Made by a program: the position numbers and the translations under genes
Shown: positions 57,176 through 64,000 of the stretch, piece after piece
Numbering within the stretch: position 1 is the stretch's first letter
How the letters are laid out: the number at the start of each line of letters is the position of its first letter
DNA from: Saccharum officinarum
Lineage: Eukaryota; Streptophyta; Magnoliopsida; Poales; Poaceae
Direction: 5' to 3'
Assembly (NCBI GenBank): GCA_020631735.1
Contig: CM036170.1
Coordinates: 69,889,737-69,953,736 of the forward strand
DNA length: 64,000 nt
Notes under the pieces: model-generated
Seen by the model: the letters and a program-made list of their open reading frames with translations, nothing else
Database searches by the model: none
What the model was told of the DNA's origin: nothing

Positions 57176-58160
57176 TTGTTTTCCAACCCGCTGGATCGCC
57201 TAGCACATGCAATTTTTACACACTTTGCCATTTTAACTCTGTTTACATGTCTTCCTGTCACTTTTTTCTCTTGCGGTCACTAAGACCTATTAGAGCCTAT
57301 CTAATATAACACATCCCAATACACATGTCGACTAAATTAGTTTTTTTTATATTTTCAATCCTTTTTTATTCAATATTTTAATAATAACATCGTGTAAAAA
57401 ATTACAAATCTAACCCTGATTAAAAATATGCAAAAAAAAATCCACTAAATTACTAGAACTAAGCTTGACCATGCATATGAACACATGATCCTTACAATCT
57501 CCATGTTTTTTGCGTGATGACAAGGTAGTGTTATAGTACAAGTCTCTAAAGATCTAAAAAAATGTTATGCTTTATGAAAGTGTTTTCACAAGACATGTTG
57601 TAATGCTAATCTTCTGTTTTCAGTCTGTAAAATATAGATATTATTGAATATTGATCAAAGTTGGAAAATGGTTGACTTGAAACAAAATGGACTTTCTTTT
57701 ACAGTTGGATGGTATCTCTAATAAAGCAAAAGAAAGGGTGTCAAACGTATATAGTTTTTTATTTTTCCAATCCAAACACTCCCATAATTTTTCCACCACA
57801 CCAACGAAACCATACGAATATGCATTCTGAAAACCGTATATTTCACAAGTAACATTTGCAGTTAATTTAGAATGAAAAATTCTATTGCTGTACACCACAG
57901 GAAAACCAATACAGTACGGCAAAATGTGTCAACACTAATTAGCCCTTCATGGAGTAGCTACAAGGAAAACATCTGGCTAGCTCTTATCTAAAACTGCACC
58001 CAAAGGCTCTGCAAGAATGGCATGACCTGGCACAGGGGTTACGAAATGTCGGCCCCGTGCCTTGTAGTTCTTCCGACATTCAAATACCTATCTACAAACA
58101 ACAGCATTACTATGCCTCAAATTTACAATGAATTACAATGGTTGGTATTTCTCTTCGTAT
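57176..58160. other. Intergenic region and 3' UTR of the MOR1 gene
   Basis: AT-rich. The part nearest 58160 should be the MOR1 3' UTR. The ORF at 57641-57922 has no recognisable domain. Confidence 0.4.
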
Positions 58161-61100
58161 CTATAGTGATTCCATAGACCCACTCTTTAGCCTCTCCATT
58201 CGTGCTTGCAGCCCAGATAGAGCTCGCTCATCCATGGGTGGAATATTGTTTTGTTGTTGGGGTTCACCGTCCAATCGTGTTCCCCCATGCAGCATATTAC
58301 TTCCGTTCATACTTGCCAACGGCCGAGCCTGAGCTCCGTCAAAATGACCTATAGCTGCAGCTTGAATGCTTTTCATCCTCTCCCTAAGAGCATCCAATGT
58401 CCCTGCTGGTAAAGAAATAATGATTCCAATAATCAGATCACATAAACATTGATAGCATATATAACTATGCATGCAACTGCATTGAGGCAGTGTAGGATGG
58501 GGACCTGAGGTCTGGTATCTATCAGTCTGTTGGTCGGTAGCGTCACCTTGACCTCTGAAGGGTTGTGTCTCACCACTGGCATTATCTTCGTTATAATCTG
58601 TTTTGCTACCAATTGATTTTGTGTGAACAGGGGATGGTGCAAACTTTGGAGAGGGTATTGCTGCTATTGGGGGCGGAGTGGATAATGGAAGACTAGAGGG
58701 AGTTCTTCCAGCTGCTGCATTCTTCTCCACCTGCATTGTAAACAATGTAATTAAAGTCAATCGTATCTCAAACGACATTAACAAAGCAAGCTCAAACTCC
58801 TCCATGACTGAGGTTTCAAACCTGAGCTAGCCCATCTCTGATATACGTTCTAAATGCTTCACTAGCATTCTGAAGCTGAGCAAATATATCAACCTGAGAT
58901 AATGATGGCGGATCAGATTACAAACAGAAATATGGAAGCTGAATGCTCAATAGAAGATACACTTTCAAAGGAAATATGCACAGCACATTATTAAAATCCT
59001 CAATGTAGACTAAACCAGTTTACAAATAGTTCCCCAAGGAACAAGCAGTGCTAACGTGGAAGTACACTAATATTCTCTTTGGTCGTGTCAACTAATCCAT
59101 CAGGCCTCAGCTTGACAAGTTATATGCCAGATATTTTACATGCCATTGCATAAAACAACACTAGGAATAATACCTTTGGGTAGAGCTGAGTTATCCGATA
59201 CAGTTCATAAAGGCCAATAGTACATGTTTGCTTGTCACCGATTTTCTTGAAGACAGCAGCAAGCTCTTGCTGTTAATAGCCACAAAAGAGAAGAAAAAAA
59301 CATGTGAAATCACTGGCTTAATCTTAAGCATTTGCGTCACAAGCAAGCACGACCAAAAAGAGAGAAGACAGTTGCACCTTCAATTGTGCGTCAGCTGAGT
59401 GACTAGATGGATTTGGATTGTTCGACGCAGCATCACCCCAGTGAGTTTGACCCATATGTCCCGATGGTGTCAGCATTCTAGCGGCTGCAAGGGTCTACAA
59501 CGACCAAACAATGTTGCTTAGCAAGAAAAAAAAAAGGTTGCACGAAGAAGCTTGTTGGTAACGGTGGTTTTGCAAGTTCTACCTGGAGATTAAGATCAAT
59601 GTATGCTAGAATTATTGGCTGAGGTTCAGCATCTATAGGAACCATTGAAAGGTGACCCTTTATTGCTGTCCCCCGAAGCTTCACAAGTTCATGCAATACG
59701 GTTTTGACCATTCTTAATGGCTTATCATCAGCACCAGCCCTACAGATTATACAGAATATCTATTTAAACCAAAATTCGAGAAAGTATTTAAAGAGCTATC
59801 CAAGGGAGGCAGACCTTCTCCGTATTTCTTCCATTCCCAGTTCTTGTAAATAAATATGGATGCTCTGAAGAATTCGATCGAGGTCAACTTCATATATTGT
59901 ACTCTGAAGAACCTGAAAGATAAAATGCAGAGTGTCAGAAGTACTGTAAAATTCAAATTCAGGAAAGCATGAGATGTAATGTCATGAAGAGATTCAAGAA
60001 CATGTGTCAAGCAGATAATAATGTACCTTTGTCAACTTAATTAAACATTTGACAACTAAGTCCGAAAACTTCTGATTTTTTACAGCAAGAGACTCTGCTG
60101 GTGTAGGCAATGGCCATCTTGAAGGATCCAAAGGCCTCAGCAAATTAATTAGCACAACAAACGAGGATGTTCTCTCAGCATTATCCTGTTTCAAACAGGG
60201 CCATTAAAGAAAGCACAGGTAGAGCAAAGGAGAGCATGAAATAGAAATTTACACACCAGGATTTTAAGCATTAAAACATTAAGTGCTTTGAGTAATTGGC
60301 TGCCATCATCCATAAGAGGAACCCTTTCATCTAAAAGCCAAAGGAGTAACTCTGTAATAAGGTTGTCAAGGGTACCCTCCTTCACAGCATGAGCAAGACG
60401 TTTGATCTGAAATGTCTGTTAAAATAGCCCAAGATTTCAGATAAACAAAATCTGCCATAAAGAAGGTAAAGGGCCAAACACAAACATGTCAAACCTGCAT
60501 GAGTGTGTTTAAAACATATTTGCAAGACCTTGAAGAAGCCCCAGATAAGCTAAAATTGAAGGTTTTTGGAACCTGCAAGATCCATGATCAAAATAAGACT
60601 TAAGAAAACAGAACATGAATAACACAACAAATACTAACCATAACAGCCAAGCATGACACTAATCTGTCAGCTTCCTTAATAAGATCTTCAAGCACCGTGC
60701 TTTCAGGGTCAGCTGCCTGCGTTAGCTCATGGCATATAACTTTCATACCTTCAACGGACTGCAGAAAACTAAAAGCATATATCAGACCAATGTTTCTGTT
60801 TAAAGAGTGAATGTAAAATCTTGATATGTAGAAATATAATATGAAAAATAAAGAACACAGCCTCAAGGAGATGAGATAGGTGGGAGAACTATGGGAAGTG
60901 ATAGACAGCATGACCTGCTCAGGCAAACCCAATGCAACTATCTCGAGAGCTTCACGCCAGTCCGCAGGACCAGTTGCAGCTGGAATCTGCCTAGGTACCA
61001 TGTGCCTATCCATATGAGCATCCGCATATCCGAAGTCCCTATTGATAGTCAAGCATAGACAGGTAGCTTTATGTAATGGTATTGGTATATAAGAAAATAT

Positions 61101-62822
61101 AAAGAGCACAATAAGACAACTGGAGCCTGGAGCACCTTGAGATCATTGATCCTGTCACTGAACGGGAGACTACTTCTCCGCTTTGTTCTGCTATATCAGA
61201 CCTACATCCACGAAATGAAAGTACGGACAATTAAAAAAACAGCCATCACATTAGGAATAAATAAATGGCAAGATTCAGAGACAAAGAACAAAGAACAAAC
61301 CCATTCTCCCTAACTGAACGCCTCAAAGCTGCTCGAGCGTCACCAGGCCTTCCTTCTCTCCTTTTATCCATTTCCCTTGCCTAACATACCATCAGGCACA
61401 ATATAGTACATTCTTACTCACAAAGCGATTGCAGTACCTTTTTGTAAATATTATCACATGTTTGATTATAGAGACAAACCTTCCATTTAAACCTATCATC
61501 GAGCATGCTTCTTTGGGCATCTGAGAGTTTTCCAACATATCGCCATACATCATCCCCTGTTTTGTCAAACAAAGTATACTATAAGGCTCATGCAAATCAA
61601 TTCAAAATTGAGTATATGCAGTGATTTATTTCTTGTGCAAATACACAAGCACAAATGCCAAATAAACAAATAAACTGTTCAAGACAATTGATACGGAAAA
61701 TATTCGATTTTTTTTTTGTAGACTGGGCATATGGAAAGGCTCAAATGTTGAGAGTTTGAGAACCAGCTAAAGGGTTTGATTGATTATGCACCAAAAAAAG
61801 CTACAAATGTAAATGAAATATCATCTGCTGAAAAGGGAAGAAAAGGGTGGGTGCATACCAAGGTTCTTGTAGGCTGTTGCAAGCGTATTAAGGGCAGCTT
61901 TCCTAATCTCACCATCACGCTCTGCTGTCAGTGCTGCAACAGATGGCAAGTTTTTCATCAACCCACCAACCTGCATGACAAAATAAGCATCTCCCATAAG
62001 TAAAGCAAGACCACATAACTGGCAAATGGTTGAAGATAGCAATTCAGACCTCAGTCCCATGATGGTCAATGAAGTATCCAATAATATCAACACATTCTAT
62101 CCTTGTTCGGTTATTCTTGGAGCGGAGCCCCTCAAGAACATAAGGAAGTAGTTTGGGAAGAGAATAAATGTTGACCATTTGCTTTATCAGCTCCCCCATT
62201 TTTTCCCTGACTTTTTCAATGTTATGACCAGACTGCAGAACAACAGTAATTTGGTCATGATTGTAATATGAAATATGATAACACATCCAATATGCACTTT
62301 TGTACTAATCATACCTTCTCTATGAGGCAAGGAAGAAAAATTGCAGCTTCAGCTTCTGTCAACATGTAAGACTGGTCTTTTAGAATATCAAAAAGCTCAG
62401 GAAGAAAGTCAAGGACCTATACGTGAAAGTAGTACACAGTACAGGAAACAAATTAGGTTATTGGGCCGCAACAGAAGGAAATAAGGCCAGCATGATTCTT
62501 AACAAGAGTGTTATGCATTCACCTTCAACAAACATGTTGTGTTAGATTCACAAAAGCGTAAGACAAACCACCTTAATAGTATGTCAAGAAGTTCAATCAC
62601 TTCTTTCCCACTCGAAGGAAGTGCCTGCACAGTTGCAACAGCATCAAAACAAGAAAATTCACAGGAACAAACTATGTTAAATCACTCTAATAAAGAGATT
62701 AAGTAATATTGTGATCAACTTCCAACCTTTTGTAGCAATTCAATACCATCTATTTGCCTCTTAAAGTCTGAGTTCCATAATCGCAAGCTTACATCTTCTC
62801 GGAAATGCTTAAACAAATCAAT
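58161..62822 (-). CDS. MOR1: MOR1/GEM1 microtubule polymerase (XMAP215 family), C-terminal 819 codons, partial
   Basis: Twenty exons, all GT-AG and in phase: 62822-62727, 62624-62523, 62416-62315, 62232-62050, 61970-61859, 61556-61480, 61380-61301, 61201-61136, 61038-60915, 60758-60639, 60572-60495, 60406-60257, 60185-60027, 59912-59815, 59739-59583, 59494-59378, 59269-59174, 58893-58822, 58730-58505, 58405-58161. MOR1 binds tubulin through TOG domains and promotes microtubule growth in the cell cortex, spindle and phragmoplast. The first six exons form a HEAT-repeat TOG domain (GIELLQKALPSSGKE, SKNNRTRIECVDIIGYF, RDGEIRKAALNTLATAYKNL). A basic linker follows (REMDKRREGRPGDARAALRR). Next come the conserved C-terminal helical region (SRSCKYVLNTLMQ, ELLLWLLDERVPLMDDGSQL, RPLDPSRWPLPTPAES) and the plant-specific tail (LQNASEAFRTYIRDGLAQVE, MDERALSGLQARMERLKSG). 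The full protein is about 2,000 residues, so roughly the first 60% lies beyond the right edge. The frame is intact throughout. Confidence 0.96.
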
Positions 62823-63105
62823 CTGCACATAAAATATTATTCCAAGGGGTAAGACTTTACTTCGGTTATTCCCTTCCCCAGACCCCACTCGTGTGGGAGC
62901 CTCTGGCACTGGGTCTGCCCTTTTATGTTCACACAGTAGTAACCCATATATTAGATCAGGCAAAAGGAAGGTAGACACTATATCCAAACACACTAAAGAT
63001 CAGAAATGCTTAAGCAAATCAATCTGCACATAAAATGTTATTCCAAGGAGATTAGCTGATATGTTCACATAGTAGTAAACTACATCGGGCAACAGGAAGG
63101 CAGAC
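62801..63105 (-). repeat. Partial duplication of a MOR1 exon start and adjacent intron
   Basis: The plus-strand text GAAATGCTTAAACAAATCAA (62802) recurs as GAAATGCTTAAGCAAATCAA (63003). Both continue through TCTGCACATAAAAT.TTATTC and, after a gap, GTTCACA(C/T)AGTAGTAA and GGAAGG(T/C)AGAC. The second copy carries the splice acceptor and about 20 bases of exon, then stops matching, so it is a non-functional exon fragment. Copy one also contains an extra ~70-bp segment (near 62855-62922, with CCCAGACCCCACTCGTGTGG) that copy two lacks; it resembles a short SINE piece. Confidence 0.75.
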
Positions 63106-64000
63106 TATCAGCTGAAGCAGATTTCTGAGACACTATGAATTCACAACCAGCAACAACCAACATTAATTTAGAGAAAATTGAAGATGTTTCACTCGAATTA
63201 TTACAAGTGTCCGCACAAAGAAACCAGCCGGTAAGACGGTAACCTCTCTTGCATCATTTCTCAGTAATCATCGGTCACTTGTAACTTCTCTAGAGACTGG
63301 TTCTTTTATTGGGGACCCAGATACAAAGATGACTATTATAAACCCACTATATTTCATCCTCTGTTTTAATATCAACTTCATCTACACCAATTTAACGTAT
63401 CTATTTGGTGAGCATCCAACTTTCAAGGATTACATATTTGAATTCAAATATTTGAAGCTATAAAAATCAGGGTATTGATCATTTCAGAAGCCTAACCCAA
63501 CTTGCTTGGGACAAAAGGCTATGTTGTTGTATTGATCATTTCAGACAAAGGATTTTCTCTTCATTCTCAGGGCTCAATCATTGCAACACCATCGTTTAAT
63601 ACCACATATCCAGGCTATAACAGGTCTTTGCTTTGTATTAATGTAAATGTAAACTGATTGAAAAAGTTCAGATTTCCGCTTCTAGTTACATAACTTCATA
63701 GCACCTACTACAAGGAATTTTGATCGAGTTGTGTCCAGCTGTAACCATAGGATTTTGCATGCAAGCACAAAAGTTTAACATCCGTTGTAACAGCTTTAGT
63801 TCTCATTGTTATCATTGAGGGCAACACCATCGTTCAATACCATATATCCAGGCAATAGATCTTTGCTTTGTATTAATGTAAATGTAAATTGATTAAAAAG
63901 TTCAGATTTCCGCTTCTAGTTACATAACTTCATAGCACCAACTACCATGAATTTTGATCGAGTTGTGTCCGACTGTAACCATAGGATTTTGCATGCAAGC
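63106..64000 (-). other. Intron of MOR1 with a two-copy repeat
   Basis: No further MOR1 exon is visible to the right edge. A direct repeat occupies 63584..63766 and 63822..64000 (start CAACACCATCG, end TTTTGCATGCAAGC), about 238 bp apart and well over 90% alike by eye. The second copy runs to the window edge. Confidence 0.7.

Overview
This is nuclear DNA from a grass, most likely a panicoid (sorghum, sugarcane or Miscanthus type). The reasons are short spliced plant genes with GT-AG introns, very GC-rich first exons, and grass transposon families (Tat and Tekay Gypsy elements, Pack-MULEs, Tourist and Stowaway MITEs, hAT, a tRNA-derived SINE). The species call is inference. There is one assembly gap (9790-9889).

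Four genes can be supported, all on the minus strand. (1) At 404-1954 is a two-exon gene for a Ser/Lys-rich plant protein of unknown function. (2) At 4827-9453 is a four-exon homologue of the F-box protein SKIP24. Its first two exons, next to the gap, carry several frame changes, and its second intron holds a Pack-MULE. (3) At 39964-41173 is a three-exon NAC transcription factor. (4) At 58161-62822 are the last 20 exons (819 codons plus stop) of MOR1/GEM1, the plant XMAP215-type microtubule polymerase; the gene continues beyond the right edge.

Most of the rest is layered transposon sequence. From 5320 to 13460 are a Pack-MULE with gene fragments and a second pair of MULEs, one inserted inside the terminal repeat of the other. 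From 14310 to 36629 are a solo LTR (TSD GACTC) and a second, Tekay/Del-like solo LTR (TSD GGAGA) that is split by a 16.3-kb Ty3/Gypsy Tat element on the minus strand (TSD GATTT). The Tat element has two RNase H domains, a spliced antisense ORF, a five-copy ~483-bp tandem array and about 2% LTR divergence. Its gag-pol is broken by two frameshifts and two TAG stops. A decayed LRR receptor-like protein gene, split by a hAT element, follows at 36790-38190.

From 46244 to 52316 lies a decayed Ty1/Copia element (TSD GCTTT). Between its leader and its reverse transcriptase remnant is an unusual run of about eleven stem-loops. Their stems differ in sequence, but most share a loop containing ACCAA(C/T)G or CCCAACGG. 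Five small palindromes with three-base loops follow. I know of no description of this arrangement and regard it as the most interesting signal in the window. The 52.3-58 kb interval holds a hAT element with nested MITEs, a possible LINE remnant and a SINE inserted in a MITE-like element.

The genes do not form a pathway: they are ordinary independent plant genes separated by nested repeats. All splice sites and boundaries were read by hand; none was checked by alignment or transcripts.
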